Counted from the stretch's first letter, positions 51,985 through 61,789 are shown. The stretch is DNA of 64,000 nt from PBB1 sp043738425 (GCA_043738425.1 JAYUGJ010000071.1:62001-126000); one strand, 5' to 3'. A program made the numbers and translations. Notes: a model not told the origin generated them from the letters alone.

Positions 51985-54378
51985 TCAGACCCGCTCAACG
52001 GTGATGGCACCAAACATCGCACCCAACGTGCGGCTGTGCGCGCCACCGGACGACACGCGCACCGCATTGGCAGCCAAAGTGGCGTCCAGCCGCGCGGGCA
52101 ATTGCGCCGAAGCGGCACCTTGCGACACCCGCACGATGGCACCGTCTTGCAAACCGAGCTGCGCCCACAAACCGGTCGGAATGCCGACTGCGACCGCGCG
52201 CGCATCGGCGGTCAGTTGCAGCGATGTGGCGCGGCGCACCAGCGCATCGGTCTCGTAAATCGGCACATCAGCAATGCGTTCGAAACCGGTCGCGGCCGTG
52301 CCGTTGCCCGCAAGCAATTGCAAGCGTTCGGCAGGCACCGCAACCAAGTTGCTCAAGCGGCCCGCGGTGCGTGCAGCGATGTCGGCAACCTCGCCCAACG
52401 CGTCGGTGCGTACCTGTTCAGAGGTTTCGAAATCGAAGCCCGGCAGGCTGAGCATGTTGCCCAACACGCGCAACACTTTCCACGCTGGGCGGGCCTCACC
52501 CAACGGTTTGACGACTCCGTGGAAACTTTGGGCCGTGCCCTCGGCATTGACAAAGGTGCCGGAGGTTTCAGTGAACGGCGTGATCGGCAACAGCACGTCT
52601 GCGTAGTCGAGCGCGGCGTCGCGAAACGAGGTCAACGCGACCACCATCTCGGCACCTTGCATGGCAGCGACGGCAGCCGACGGGTTGGCCGCATCGCGGT
52701 CGGGCTCGAGGTTGAGCAGCAGACAGGCTTTCAACGCGCCGACCGCACTCGGCGAGGCACCCAGCATGGCGGCCGCGTTGAGGCCACCGCAACCCGGCTG
52801 CGCCGCCACCAATTGCGCCCCAACGGTATTGGCCGCGGCACCCAGGTCACCGACCGACGCGCCGACTTGCTCGCCGATCCAGTTCGCAAGCGCCATCAGC
52901 TGCGTTGCCGCCGGATGCTGCAACGCAGCGTTGCCGAGCAATATCGCCTTGTTTTCGCGCGTCATCATCGATGCGGCAATGGCCTGCGCCTCGGTGCCAG
53001 GCACGACGCCCACGCCGACCATCGCCGGCGGTGCGATCTGCTTCGTTTCAGCCACGGCAGCAGCAATTTCCGCCAGCGCGCGCACCCAACCGCTTGGTGC
53101 CACTGTCAGCTGGGTGGCCATCGGCATCAGCCAGTCGTCATGCACCGCATTCACACTGTGGATGCGCGAACCGCGGCGTGCGGCCTGGCGCAAACGTTGT
53201 GCAAACAACGGGTGGTCTTTGCGCAAAAACGAGCCAATGACCAGCACGCGGTGCAGCGTCGACAAAGACGCAATCGGCGCGCCGAGCCAACGCACCGGCG
53301 CAGCGTCAGACACAGCCGAATCGGCCGAAAAATCAGACTGGCGGACTCGGTGGTCGATGTTGTCGCTGCCGATGCCGCGGACCAATTTGGCCAGCAGATG
53401 CAGCTCTTCGACGGTGCTGTGCGCAGAGCCCAACGCGCCGATGCGCTCGGCCCCGTGCTCGGCTTTGATTTGCGCCAAGCCGGTGGCCACATATTGAAGC
53501 GCGGCGGTCCAGTCGACCGGCTTCCATTCGCCGCCTTGTTTGATCATCGGCGTGGTCAAGCGATGTTCGCTGTTGACCGCCTCATACGAAAAACGGTCGC
53601 GGTCGGCAATCCAGCATTCATTGACCGCTTCGTTTTCCAGCGGCACCACGCGCATCACTTTGTTGGCCTTGACCTGAACGATCAGGTTGCTGCCGGTGCT
53701 GTCATGCGGCGACACCGACTTGCGGCGTGACAGCTCCCAGGTGCGTGCGCTGTAGCGAAACGGTTTGCTGGTCAGTGCGCCGACCGGGCACACGTCGATC
53801 ATGTTGCCCGACAGCTCCGAGTCGATGGTGTCGCCGACCACGGTGGTTATTTCGGCGTGCTCACCGCGGTGGATCATGCCCAGCTCCATCACGCCGGCAA
53901 CCTCTTGGCCGAAGCGCACGCAGCGTGTGCAGTGGATACAGCGGCTCATCTCCTGCATCGACACCAGCGGGCCGACGTCTTTGTGGAACACCACGCGTTT
54001 TTCTTCGTGGTAGCGCGAGGTAGAGCCGCCATAACCGACGGCCAGGTCTTGCAGCTGGCACTCACCGCCCTGGTCACAAATCGGGCAATCCAGCGGATGG
54101 TTGATGAGCAGAAACTCCATCACCGACTGCTGCGCTTGCAGTGCCTTCGCGCTTTTCGTGCGCACGATCATGCCTTGCGTGACCGGCGTGGCGCAGGCGG
54201 GCATCGGCTTCGGCGCTTTTTCCACATCGACCAGACACATGCGGCAGTTGGCCGCGATGCTGAGCTTCTTGTGATAGCAAAAATGCGGAATGTAGGTGCC
54301 CGCCTTGTCGGCTGCATGCATCACCATGCTGCCTTCGGCGATCTCGACCTTTTTGCCGTCTAGTTCAATTTCAATCAT
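51985..54378 (-). CDS. nuoG: NADH-quinone oxidoreductase subunit G
   Basis: NuoG is a 797-residue iron-sulfur subunit of the NADH-dehydrogenase module. The N-terminal 2Fe-2S site has CRMCLVDVEKAPKPMPAC. The His-Cys cluster lies in HPLDCPICDQGGECQLQD, and a 4Fe-4S site in CIHCTRCVRFGQEV. A molybdopterin-oxidoreductase-like C-terminal part follows that does not bind the cofactor in complex I. It lies between nuoF and nuoH with 45- and 8-base spacing. Confidence 0.97.
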   Translation of the reverse strand: MIEIELDGKKVEIAEGSMVMHAADKAGTYIPHFCYHKKLSIAANCRMCLVDVEKAPKPMPACATPVTQGMIVRTKSAKALQAQQSVMEFLLINHPLDCPICDQGGECQLQDLAVGYGGSTSRYHEEKRVVFHKDVGPLVSMQEMSRCIHCTRCVRFGQEVAGVMELGMIHRGEHAEITTVVGDTIDSELSGNMIDVCPVGALTSKPFRYSARTWELSRRKSVSPHDSTGSNLIVQVKANKVMRVVPLENEAVNECWIADRDRFSYEAVNSEHRLTTPMIKQGGEWKPVDWTAALQYVATGLAQIKAEHGAERIGALGSAHSTVEELHLLAKLVRGIGSDNIDHRVRQSDFSADSAVSDAAPVRWLGAPIASLSTLHRVLVIGSFLRKDHPLFAQRLRQAARRGSRIHSVNAVHDDWLMPMATQLTVAPSGWVRALAEIAAAVAETKQIAPPAMVGVGVVPGTEAQAIAASMMTRENKAILLGNAALQHPAATQLMALANWIGEQVGASVGDLGAAANTVGAQLVAAQPGCGGLNAAAMLGASPSAVGALKACLLLNLEPDRDAANPSAAVAAMQGAEMVVALTSFRDAALDYADVLLPITPFTETSGTFVNAEGTAQSFHGVVKPLGEARPAWKVLRVLGNMLSLPGFDFETSEQVRTDALGEVADIAARTAGRLSNLVAVPAERLQLLAGNGTAATGFERIADVPIYETDALVRRATSLQLTADARAVAVGIPTGLWAQLGLQDGAIVRVSQGAASAQLPARLDATLAANAVRVSSGGAHSRTLGAMFGAITVERV

Positions 54379-54423
54379 GGCGTAGTCAAAAGGCCCAAAG
54401 CAATGGCATGCAGACGCGGCGTC

Positions 54424-55767
54424 TTATACATATGCCGGCACCACACACGACTTGTGTTCCACATGGTGAACAAACTCTGCGCGGAAATGTTTGATCATGG
54501 CGCGCACCGGCATCGCAGCCGCATCGCCCAGCGCACAAATCGTGCGGCCCTGGATGTTGTCGGCCACCGAGTTCAGCAAGTCGATGTCTTCCATCTTGCC
54601 GTGGCCGTGCTCTATGCGGTCGACCATGCGGTGCAACCAGCCCGTGCCCTCGCGACAAGGCGTGCACTGGCCGCAGCTTTCGTGGGTGTAGAAGTAGCTC
54701 AGCCGCAGCAAACTCTTGACCATGCACCGGCTGTCGTCGAGCACGATCACCGCGCCGGAACCAAGCATCGAACCGGCCTTGGCGATGCTGTCGTAGTCCA
54801 TCGTTACGTCCATCATCGTGGCGGCAGTCAACACCGGTGCTGACGAGCCGCCAGGAATGACCGCTTTCAACTTGCGGCCGGTGCGCACGCCGCCAGCAAG
54901 CTCGAGCAGCTTCGGAAACGGCGTGCCGAGCGGCACTTCGAAGTTACCCGGCCGCTCTACGTCGCCAGACACCGAGTAAATCTTGGTGCCGCCGTTGTTG
55001 GGCTTGCCGACTTCGAGGTATGGCTGGCCGCCGTTGCGAATGATCCACGGCACCGCCGCAAAGGTTTCGGTGTTGTTGATGGTGGTCGGTTTGCCATACA
55101 AACCGTAGCTGGCGGGGAACGGCGGCTTGTACCGCGGCTGGCCTTTTTTCCCCTCGAGCGACTCAAGCATCGCGGTTTCTTCGCCACAAATGTAGGCACC
55201 GAAGCCGTGGGCGGCGTGCAGCTGGAAGTTGAATGCCGAGCCCATGATCTTGTCGCCGAGGAAGCCGGCAGCACGGGCTTCATCGAGTGCAATTTCAAAG
55301 CGCTCGTAGGCATCGAAAATTTCACCGTGGATGTAGTTGTAGCCCACGCTGATGCCCATCGCGTACGCCGCGATCGCCATGCCTTCGATCACGATGTGCG
55401 GGTTGAACATCAAGATATCGCGGTCTTTGCAGGTGCCAGGTTCGCCTTCGTCCGAATTGCAGGCTAAATACTTGGCACCCGGAAACATGCGGGGCATGAA
55501 GCTCCACTTCAAGCCGGTCGGAAATCCCGCACCACCCCGGCCACGCAAACCCGACAGCTTGACTTCAGCAATCACCTGCTCGGCCGTCATGCCTTCGCCG
55601 CCGTCTAAGCCCAGGATCTTGCGCAACGCCTGGTAGCCGCCACGCGCCACGTAGTCGGTCAAACCCCAGTTGCGGCCATTGAGATCGGCAAATATTTGCG
55701 CACCCAAGTGGCGGCCGTGAAAGCAGGTGGTCGAGCCGTCGGTTTGAAATTGAGAAAGGTCAAGCAT
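54424..55767 (-). CDS. nuoF: NADH-quinone oxidoreductase subunit F
   Basis: NuoF is the 447-residue subunit that binds NADH and FMN and carries the N3 4Fe-4S cluster. FMN/NADH motifs are GRGGAGFPTGLKWSF, YLACNSDEGEPGTCKDR and GAYICGEETAMLESLEGKKGQPR. The N3 cysteines lie in ESCGQCTPCREG plus a distal Cys (GRTICALGD). The gene starts 18 bases after nuoE. Confidence 0.98.
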   Translation of the reverse strand: MLDLSQFQTDGSTTCFHGRHLGAQIFADLNGRNWGLTDYVARGGYQALRKILGLDGGEGMTAEQVIAEVKLSGLRGRGGAGFPTGLKWSFMPRMFPGAKYLACNSDEGEPGTCKDRDILMFNPHIVIEGMAIAAYAMGISVGYNYIHGEIFDAYERFEIALDEARAAGFLGDKIMGSAFNFQLHAAHGFGAYICGEETAMLESLEGKKGQPRYKPPFPASYGLYGKPTTINNTETFAAVPWIIRNGGQPYLEVGKPNNGGTKIYSVSGDVERPGNFEVPLGTPFPKLLELAGGVRTGRKLKAVIPGGSSAPVLTAATMMDVTMDYDSIAKAGSMLGSGAVIVLDDSRCMVKSLLRLSYFYTHESCGQCTPCREGTGWLHRMVDRIEHGHGKMEDIDLLNSVADNIQGRTICALGDAAAMPVRAMIKHFRAEFVHHVEHKSCVVPAYV

Positions 55768-55785
55768 GCGTAGCCCCTGAACTGC

Positions 55786-56295
55786 TTAATGGGACGAGTC
55801 GGGTTGCGACTGAAGGTGGACGACCAACGCGTCCAACCGCGCGTGGGTCATGAAGCTGCAAATTTGCCGGTCGTTGACCAGCAGTACCGGCGAATCGGCA
55901 CACGCACCGAGGCATTCACTTTTTTGCAGCGTGATCAAACCGTCGGCGGTGGTACCGCCTTCGGCAATGCCCAACTTGCTGCACAGGTGCTGCAGCGCGG
56001 CTTGTCCGTCACGCAGCTGACACGGCAAATTGGTGCACACATTGATCTTGAAACGCCCCAGCGGCTGCTGGTTGTACATGTTGTAGAAGGTGGTGACTTC
56101 GTGCACCGCGATCGTCGGCATGCCGAGGTAGACCGCAACATGCGCTTCACTTTCGGCCGACACATAGCCCTGCTCTTGCTGCACGATGGCCAGGCAGGCC
56201 ATCACCGCTGACTGACGTTGATCGGCCGGGTACTTGGCCACCTCGCGCGCAAAGCGCTGCAAGGTGGGGGCAGCGAAATAGGCATGCTCACTCAC
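55786..56295 (-). CDS. nuoE: NADH-quinone oxidoreductase subunit E
   Basis: NuoE is a 169-residue thioredoxin-like subunit holding the N1a 2Fe-2S cluster, with ligands in CTNLPCQL and ECLGACADSP. It starts within the end of nuoD (ATGA overlap), implying translational coupling. All four cysteine ligands are present. Confidence 0.98.
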   Translation of the reverse strand: MSEHAYFAAPTLQRFAREVAKYPADQRQSAVMACLAIVQQEQGYVSAESEAHVAVYLGMPTIAVHEVTTFYNMYNQQPLGRFKINVCTNLPCQLRDGQAALQHLCSKLGIAEGGTTADGLITLQKSECLGACADSPVLLVNDRQICSFMTHARLDALVVHLQSQPDSSH

Positions 56296-57545
56296 CGGTC
56301 GATCTCTCCAAAAACGATATCCATCGTACCGATGACAGCAACCGCGTCGGCGATCATGTGACCGCGTGCCATTTCATCCAGCGCGGCGAGGTGCGCAAAT
56401 CCCGGCGCACGGATTTTCAAGCGGTACGGCTTGTTCGCACCGTCGCTGACGATGTAGATACCGAACTCGCCTTTCGGGTGCTCGACCGCCGCGTAGGCCT
56501 CACCTTCGGGCACGTGGAAGCCTTCGGTGAACAGCTTGAAATGATGGATTAACTCTTCCATGCTCGACTTCATGTCGACCCGTGAAGGCGGTGCCACTTT
56601 GTGGTTGTTGGTGATGACCGGCCCCGGGTTCGCGCGCAGCCAATCGACGCACTGCTGGATCATCTTGTTCGACTGGCGCATTTCTTCAATGCGCACCAGA
56701 TAACGGTCGTAGGTGTCTCCGTTCACGCCAACTGGAATGTCGAAATCGAGGTGTTCGTAAATGTCGTAGGGCTGCTTCTTGCGCAGATCCCACTCGATGC
56801 CCGAGCCGCGCAGCATCGGACCGGTGAAACCGAGATTCAGTGCGCGCTCAGGCGACACGACGCCGATACCGACGGTGCGCTGCTTCCAGATGCGGTTGTC
56901 GGTCAGCAGCGTTTCGTAGTCGTCTACGCACTTCGGAAAGCGTTTGACGAAGTCTTCGATGAAGTCGAGCAGCGAGCCGTGCCGGTTGTCGTTGAGTGAC
57001 GCCATGACTTTCGCGTTGCGCACCTTCGACGCTTTGTATTGCGGCATCGCATCAGGCAAATCGCGGTACACCCCGCCCGGCCGAATGTAGGCCGCGTGCA
57101 TGCGCGCGCCGGATGCGGCTTCGTACATGTCGAACAGGTCTTCACGCTCGCGGAAGCAGTAGATGAAGATGTTCATCGCACCACAGTCGAGCCCGTGCGC
57201 GCCGAGCCACATCAGGTGGTTCATCAGGCGAGTGATCTCACTGAACATGACGCGGATGTACTGCGCACGTACCGGCACGTCGACACCCAGCAGCCGCTCG
57301 ATGGCCAAGCAGTACGCGTGCTCGTTGCACATCATCGACACGTAGTCGAGTCGGTCCATGTAAGGCAATGACTGAATGTAGGTTTTGCTCTCGGCGAGCT
57401 TCTCGGTCGCACGGTGTAGCAGGCCGATGTGCGGATCGGCACGTTGGATGACTTCGCCATCGAGCTCCAAAACCAATCGCAGCACGCCATGCGCGGCCGG
57501 GTGCTGCGGGCCAAAGTTCAGCGTGTAGTTTTTGATGTCAGCCAT
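56292..57545 (-). CDS. nuoD: NADH-quinone oxidoreductase subunit D
   Basis: NuoD is a 417-residue subunit at the quinone site, related to NiFe-hydrogenase large subunits. Conserved motifs include NFGPQHPAAHGVLRLVLELDGE (with the quinone-site His), RADPHIGLLHRATEKL and RGSGIEWDLRKKQPYD. The separate nuoC gene lies 27 bases upstream; in E. coli the two are fused. Confidence 0.98.
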   Translation of the reverse strand: MADIKNYTLNFGPQHPAAHGVLRLVLELDGEVIQRADPHIGLLHRATEKLAESKTYIQSLPYMDRLDYVSMMCNEHAYCLAIERLLGVDVPVRAQYIRVMFSEITRLMNHLMWLGAHGLDCGAMNIFIYCFREREDLFDMYEAASGARMHAAYIRPGGVYRDLPDAMPQYKASKVRNAKVMASLNDNRHGSLLDFIEDFVKRFPKCVDDYETLLTDNRIWKQRTVGIGVVSPERALNLGFTGPMLRGSGIEWDLRKKQPYDIYEHLDFDIPVGVNGDTYDRYLVRIEEMRQSNKMIQQCVDWLRANPGPVITNNHKVAPPSRVDMKSSMEELIHHFKLFTEGFHVPEGEAYAAVEHPKGEFGIYIVSDGANKPYRLKIRAPGFAHLAALDEMARGHMIADAVAVIGTMDIVFGEIDR

Positions 57546-57572
57546 GGAGTTCTTTAGCGCGTGTAAGCGCGC

Positions 57573-58169
57573 TCAATGCAGGCCGCCGTAGTTGCCTTCG
57601 CGAATGATGCGCGGCGTGATGTCGCGCGGCTCGATCGTCACCGGCTGGTAGATGACTCGCTTTTTCTCTGGGTCGTAGCGCATCTCAACGTGCCCAGCGG
57701 TTGGGAAATCCTTGCGGAAAGGGTGGCCGATGAATCCGTAATCAGTGAGGATGCGGCGCAGATCCAGGTGACCTTCGAAAATGATGCCGTAGAGGTCGAA
57801 CGCCTCGCGCTCGAACCAGTTCGCCGCGCTCCACACGTCGTTCAACGAGGCGATCGACGGCACATCGTCATCGACGCAAAACACCTTCAACCGAACCCGC
57901 CAGTTGTGGCTGACCGAGAGCAGGTGCGACACCACGCAAAACCGCAGTGCCTCCCAGGGCTCGTCGCGGTAGGCCGAGTAATCGACGCCACACACATCGA
58001 TGAGCTGCTCGAACCGCAGGTCGGCGTGGTCGCGCAGCGTCGATGCGACGTTGAGGTAGTCGGCAGCCGCCACCGTGATCGTGATTTCGCCGCGCTCGGA
58101 CACCAGCTTTTTCAGGCGCGGCCCCAGAACCGTCTCAAGCGAATGTTGCAGCGTATCGAGGTGGTTCAT
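57573..58169 (-). CDS. nuoC: NADH-quinone oxidoreductase subunit C
   Basis: NuoC is a 198-residue 30-kDa-type subunit. Signatures are ANWFEREAFDLYGIIFEGHLDLRRILTDYGFIGHPFRKDFP and EMRYDPEKKRVIYQPV. The ATG at 58169 (MNHLDTLQHSL) is chosen. An in-frame extension of about 98 residues upstream reads through the nuoB gene in another frame and is rejected. It is separate from nuoD, as in most Betaproteobacteria. Confidence 0.97.
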   Translation of the reverse strand: MNHLDTLQHSLETVLGPRLKKLVSERGEITITVAAADYLNVASTLRDHADLRFEQLIDVCGVDYSAYRDEPWEALRFCVVSHLLSVSHNWRVRLKVFCVDDDVPSIASLNDVWSAANWFEREAFDLYGIIFEGHLDLRRILTDYGFIGHPFRKDFPTAGHVEMRYDPEKKRVIYQPVTIEPRDITPRIIREGNYGGLH

Positions 58170-58210
58170 GGATTGGAAAAAATCGGAAGGTACGAGAAAT
58201 GGCTCGCCAA

Positions 58211-58687
58211 TCAGCGGGCGATCGTGTTTTCGCGGCGGATCTTGGTTTGCAATTGCAAGATGCCGTACAGCAGCGCTTCGGCCGTAGGCGGGCAACCAGG
58301 CACGTACACGTCGACCGGCACGATGCGATCGCAGCCGCGCACCACCGAGTAGCTGTAGTGGTAATAGCCGCCACCGTTGGCGCAAGAACCCATGCTGAGC
58401 ACCCAACGCGGCTCGGCCATTTGGTCGTAGACCTTCCGCAACGCAGGCGCCATCTTGTTGCACAGCGTGCCGGCAACGATCATCAAATCACTCTGTCTCG
58501 GACTTGGGCGAAACAACATTCCAAAACGGTCGATGTCGTAGCGTGCCGCTCCGGCGTGCATCATTTCGACCGCGCAGCACGCAAGCCCGAACGTCATCGG
58601 CCACAACGATCCGGTCTTCGACCAGTTGATCACGGTGTCTAGGCTGGTCGTGACGAAGCCTTCTTTCAGAACGCCTTCAATGCCCAT
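58211..58687 (-). CDS. nuoB: NADH-quinone oxidoreductase subunit B
   Basis: NuoB is a 158-residue subunit that carries N2, the last 4Fe-4S cluster before quinone. The unusual adjacent-cysteine pair appears in FGLACCAVEMM; the other ligands lie in SMGSCANGGG and VPGCPPTAEALLYG. It starts 35 bases after nuoA and ends 41 bases before nuoC. Confidence 0.98.
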   Translation of the reverse strand: MGIEGVLKEGFVTTSLDTVINWSKTGSLWPMTFGLACCAVEMMHAGAARYDIDRFGMLFRPSPRQSDLMIVAGTLCNKMAPALRKVYDQMAEPRWVLSMGSCANGGGYYHYSYSVVRGCDRIVPVDVYVPGCPPTAEALLYGILQLQTKIRRENTIAR

Positions 58688-58722
58688 CGGTTATTGCCCT
58701 TCGCCCGTGCCGCGGTGTTTCG

Positions 58723-59082
58723 TCATTCCCAATCGAGTGCACCTTTTTTCCACTCGTAAGCGAAACCGACCACGAGGATGCCGAGGAACAACATCATGGC
58801 CCAAAAGCCCGCCGCGCCGATTTCGCGCAGTGACACGGCCCAAGGGAAAAGGAATGCAATTTCGAGGTCGAACAAGATGAACAAAATCGCCACCAAGTAA
58901 TAGCGGACGTCGAACTTCATCCGCGCGTCCTCGAACGCTTCGAAACCACATTCATAAGGAGAGTTTTTCGCCGCGTCGGGACGCCGAGGACCCAGCACGA
59001 AGCCAATGACTTGCGGCAAAACACCGACTGCGATGCCGACCAAGATAAACAAGATAACCGGCAAATAAGGTTCGAGTTCCAT
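58723..59082 (-). CDS. nuoA: NADH-quinone oxidoreductase subunit A
   Basis: NuoA is a 119-residue subunit with three membrane helices. Signatures are KNSPYECGFEAFEDARMKFDVRYYLVAILFILFDLEIAFLFPWAV. The Cys and Glu residues in the loop near the quinone channel are conserved. It is the first gene of the 14-gene operon, so the main promoter should lie between it and the upstream tRNA-Leu gene (59083-59138) or further upstream, in which case tRNA and nuo could be co-transcribed. Confidence 0.97.
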   Translation of the reverse strand: MELEPYLPVILFILVGIAVGVLPQVIGFVLGPRRPDAAKNSPYECGFEAFEDARMKFDVRYYLVAILFILFDLEIAFLFPWAVSLREIGAAGFWAMMLFLGILVVGFAYEWKKGALDWE

Positions 59083-59138
59083 AGCGCTTTGGGGTCGATC
59101 AACCCTTGAACTGTGCGTTCACGGTATCTGCAAATTCA

Positions 59139-59223
59139 TGGTGCCGACGGCGAGACTCGAACTCGCACAGCTTTCGCCACTACCCCCTCAAGATAGCGTG
59201 TCTACCAATTTCACCACGTCGGC
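59139..59223 (-). tRNA. tRNA-Leu (anticodon GAG)
   Basis: The gene is 85 bases on the minus strand. The acceptor stem GCCGACG pairs with CGTCGGC and the 3' CCA is encoded. The D arm is GTG...CAC. The anticodon stem CTATC/GGTAG encloses loop TTGAGGG (anticodon GAG). There is a long variable arm, as expected for Leu, and a T arm with GTTCGAGTC. It reads CUC and CUU codons. It lies between secG and nuoA, the usual place in Burkholderiales. Confidence 0.96.
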
Positions 59224-59389
59224 AAGGTACAACTAATTCGGTTGTCGACCACCCAATTTGCGCGAGGAAACGCAGTTTTCGACAGCCTCAAATTCTAACG
59301 CCAAGGCGCATCGACCTGGCCTGCCAAAATGGCAGCGTTCCTGCACTTGATAGCCGATCACCGTCGCCCGAATCGGCTCGGCCACCGGG

Positions 59390-59881
59390 TCACTTTGAAG
59401 GAATATTGGAAGGGATGGTGGCCGCACCAGATGCGGCTGTTGCGGGCAGCGAGGTTGGCACTGCGGTAGACACCGCCGCTGCGGCAGACGCACCCACCGA
59501 GGCGCTTGGAATTTGTTCGACGTTGGTAGCGCTTGCCGCACCACCGATAACCGCCGCTGCCGATGCGCTGCTGGCAGCAGTGGCAGCTGCCGGAGCAGAT
59601 ATCGCTGGGCGATCCAGCACGCTGGTGGCCGCAACTCGCGAGCGGTCGTTCGACAGATACGCCAAAAAAAGCGTGCATGAAAAAAATATTGCCGCGCACA
59701 CCGCAGTCGACCGCGACAGGAAATTGGCACTGCCGGTAGCGCCAAACAAACTGCCCGAGGCACCACTGCCGAATGAGGCCCCCATGTCGGCACCTTTGCC
59801 GTGCTGCACCAGCACCAAACCAATCATCGCCAGTGCTGCAAGGATTTGGATTGCAACCACCGCGTTCGCCATCAAATTCAT
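59390..59881 (-). CDS. secG: protein translocase subunit SecG
   Basis: SecG is a 163-residue Sec translocon subunit. Two membrane helices (VVAIQILAALAMIGLVLVQHGKG and AVCAAIFFSCTLFLAYLS) flank the typical GADMGASFGSGASGSLFGATGSANFLSR loop. The C-terminal ~80 residues are an Ala/Ser/Thr/Pro-rich tail, longer than in the ~110-residue E. coli protein, as often seen in Betaproteobacteria. It starts 2 bases after tpiA, so the two are in one transcript. Confidence 0.95.
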   Translation of the reverse strand: MNLMANAVVAIQILAALAMIGLVLVQHGKGADMGASFGSGASGSLFGATGSANFLSRSTAVCAAIFFSCTLFLAYLSNDRSRVAATSVLDRPAISAPAAATAASSASAAAVIGGAASATNVEQIPSASVGASAAAAVSTAVPTSLPATAASGAATIPSNIPSK

Positions 59882-59883
59882 GT

Positions 59884-60702
59884 TCAGTACTTTCCAGAAG
59901 ACGCCGATGCGGCCAAGGCGGCCGCGCGGCAGATAACAGAAAACTCAAGCGCGTTCAAAGACGCGCCACCGACCAGTCCACCGTCTACATCGGGCTGCGC
60001 AAAAAGCGCCGCCGCGCTGGCCGCCGTCACACTGCCGCCGTACAGGAGCCGCATGCTGCGCGCCTGGGTGCTGGCCGCACATAGTTGCGCACGCAGCACG
60101 GAGTGCACGGCCTGGGCCTGCTCCGGCGTGGCGGTGACGCCGGTGCCTATCGCCCAAATCGGCTCATACGCCACCGCGATTTGCGACACGCAGTGACCGA
60201 GCGTGTGAATAACCGCAGACAGCTGCCGCTTCACCACGGCGACCGTCTGCTGCGCGTCACGTTCGCTGGCGGTTTCGCCAACACACACGATGGGCGTCAA
60301 GCCGTGGGCCAATGCCATCTTGGCCTTGTTCGCAACGGCTTGGTCCGACTCGGCATGCAGCGTTCGTCGCTCCGAGTGACCAACGATCACGTACTGGCAG
60401 CCAAACTCGGCCAACATGGCAGCAGCTACCTCGCCGGTGTAGGCACCGCGCTCGTGTTCGGAGCAGTCTTGCGCGCCCCAACCGATGCCACTGCCTTGCA
60501 ACGACAACGCCACCTCGGTCAGGTACGGGGCGGCGCAGCACACGCCAACATCGGCATCGAACGGCGCGGCTGATCGCAGCGCTGCCAACAGCTCGACACT
60601 CGATACGCGCGACCCATTCATCTTCCAATTTCCCACCACCAGCGCGCGGCGGTTTGGCTGACCGTCCAACGCGGTCGTCATATTCGGCGGCACGGTCACC
60701 AT
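59884..60702 (-). CDS. tpiA: triosephosphate isomerase
   Basis: TpiA interconverts dihydroxyacetone phosphate and glyceraldehyde 3-phosphate. The 272-residue protein has the catalytic Lys in VGNWKMNGS, the His in YVIVGHSERR, the Glu in AVAYEPIWAIGTG and the phosphate loop YGGSVTAA. The ATG at 60702 overlaps the end of the quinone oxidoreductase gene by 7 bases; an ATG at 60681 (MTTALDG) is an equally good start. It is ~20 residues longer than E. coli TpiA, mostly at the N-terminus. Confidence 0.96.
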   Translation of the reverse strand: MVTVPPNMTTALDGQPNRRALVVGNWKMNGSRVSSVELLAALRSAAPFDADVGVCCAAPYLTEVALSLQGSGIGWGAQDCSEHERGAYTGEVAAAMLAEFGCQYVIVGHSERRTLHAESDQAVANKAKMALAHGLTPIVCVGETASERDAQQTVAVVKRQLSAVIHTLGHCVSQIAVAYEPIWAIGTGVTATPEQAQAVHSVLRAQLCAASTQARSMRLLYGGSVTAASAAALFAQPDVDGGLVGGASLNALEFSVICRAAALAASASSGKY

Positions 60703-61682
60703 GACAACACCAACTTTCCTATGTGCTGGTTTGATTCCATCAGCGCGTGCGCCTGTGCGGCTTCGGCTGCCGGAAAGGTTTTGAAAACCACCGGTTTCAC
60801 CCGACCGGCCTCAAGCCAGCGCCACGCTACCGCACGCAAATCACGCGCGATGGCCGACTTGAATTCGACCGACCGCGCCCGCAAGGTCGAACCGGTGATG
60901 GTGAGACGACGCATCAATAAACGCGCCGCATCGAACTGCGCAGCGGCACCGCCTTGCACTGCAATAACGACCACGCGACCGTCGACGGCCAGGCAGTTCA
61001 GCCCGCGCGCGATGTAGTCACCAGCCACCATGTCCAGGATGACATCGACGCCGCGTCCCGCAGTGATGCGGTTAACCGCGTCGACAAAATCCTCGCTGCG
61101 GTAATTGATGGCATGTTGCGCACCGAGCGCAAGGCAGGCGGCAGCTTTCACATCGGAGCCCACGGTGACCAGCACGGTGGCACCGGCAGCGCGCGCGAGC
61201 TGGATCGCCGCCACACCGATGCCGCTGCTGCCGCCGTGAATCAACAACGTTTCTCCAGAGCGCAAACCGGCCCGGTTGAACAGGTTCGACCAGACGGTGA
61301 AATACGTTTCAGGCAGGCTGGCAGCTTCGATATCGGTGAGGCCCGCGGGCACCGGCAAACATTGGCCCACCGGTGCGGCGCAGGTTTCTGCGTAGCCACC
61401 GCCGGCGACCAGTGCGCACACGCGGTCCCCGATATGCAGCTCGGCCGCACGCAGGGCGTCCGCATCGCCGGACACGATCACACCGGCCACCTCCAGCCCG
61501 GGCAGATCAGACACACCAGCCGGTGCGGGGTACACGCCCTTGCGTTGCAACACATCGGGGCGGTTGATGCCCGAGGCCGCCACCGCGATCAATGCCTCAC
61601 CAACGCCCGCAGCGGGCGCAGGACGTTCGGTCAGCCGAAGTACGTCGGGTGGCCCGAAGGTGCTGATTTCAATGGCTTTCAT
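60696..61682 (-). CDS. NAD(P)H quinone oxidoreductase (zinc-independent MDR, PIG3-like)
   Basis: The 328-residue medium-chain reductase has a GroES-like N-terminal fold (PDVLRLTERPAPAAGVGEALIAVAASGINRPDVLQRKG) and an NADPH-binding Rossmann motif (LIHGGSSGIGVAAIQLARAAGA). It lacks the zinc cysteines of alcohol dehydrogenases. The sequence matches the TP53I3/PIG3-type quinone reductases common next to tpiA in Burkholderiales. It reduces quinones or enones with NADPH; the physiological substrate is unknown. Confidence 0.92.
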   Translation of the reverse strand: MKAIEISTFGPPDVLRLTERPAPAAGVGEALIAVAASGINRPDVLQRKGVYPAPAGVSDLPGLEVAGVIVSGDADALRAAELHIGDRVCALVAGGGYAETCAAPVGQCLPVPAGLTDIEAASLPETYFTVWSNLFNRAGLRSGETLLIHGGSSGIGVAAIQLARAAGATVLVTVGSDVKAAACLALGAQHAINYRSEDFVDAVNRITAGRGVDVILDMVAGDYIARGLNCLAVDGRVVVIAVQGGAAAQFDAARLLMRRLTITGSTLRARSVEFKSAIARDLRAVAWRWLEAGRVKPVVFKTFPAAEAAQAHALMESNQHIGKLVLSW

Positions 61683-61789
61683 CGCGCTTCATAGGGTTTC
61701 AATCGCCACTTGCAACCGAGCGCCAGGCGATTAAACACCTGGCCCCGGCGCAATCGTGCCGCGTCGTGTGCCGTCAACGGGTGCGCCGC

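Noticed and set aside
57573..58463. Extended nuoC with about 98 extra N-terminal residues
   Set aside because: The extension lies in nuoB on the same strand in another frame and is Arg/Leu-rich; the ATG at 58169 gives the standard NuoC start.
59139..59223. tRNA-Leu as an integration site with an attachment repeat
   Set aside because: I looked for a repeated 3' tRNA end or integrase nearby and saw none; flanking genes are core genes in usual order.
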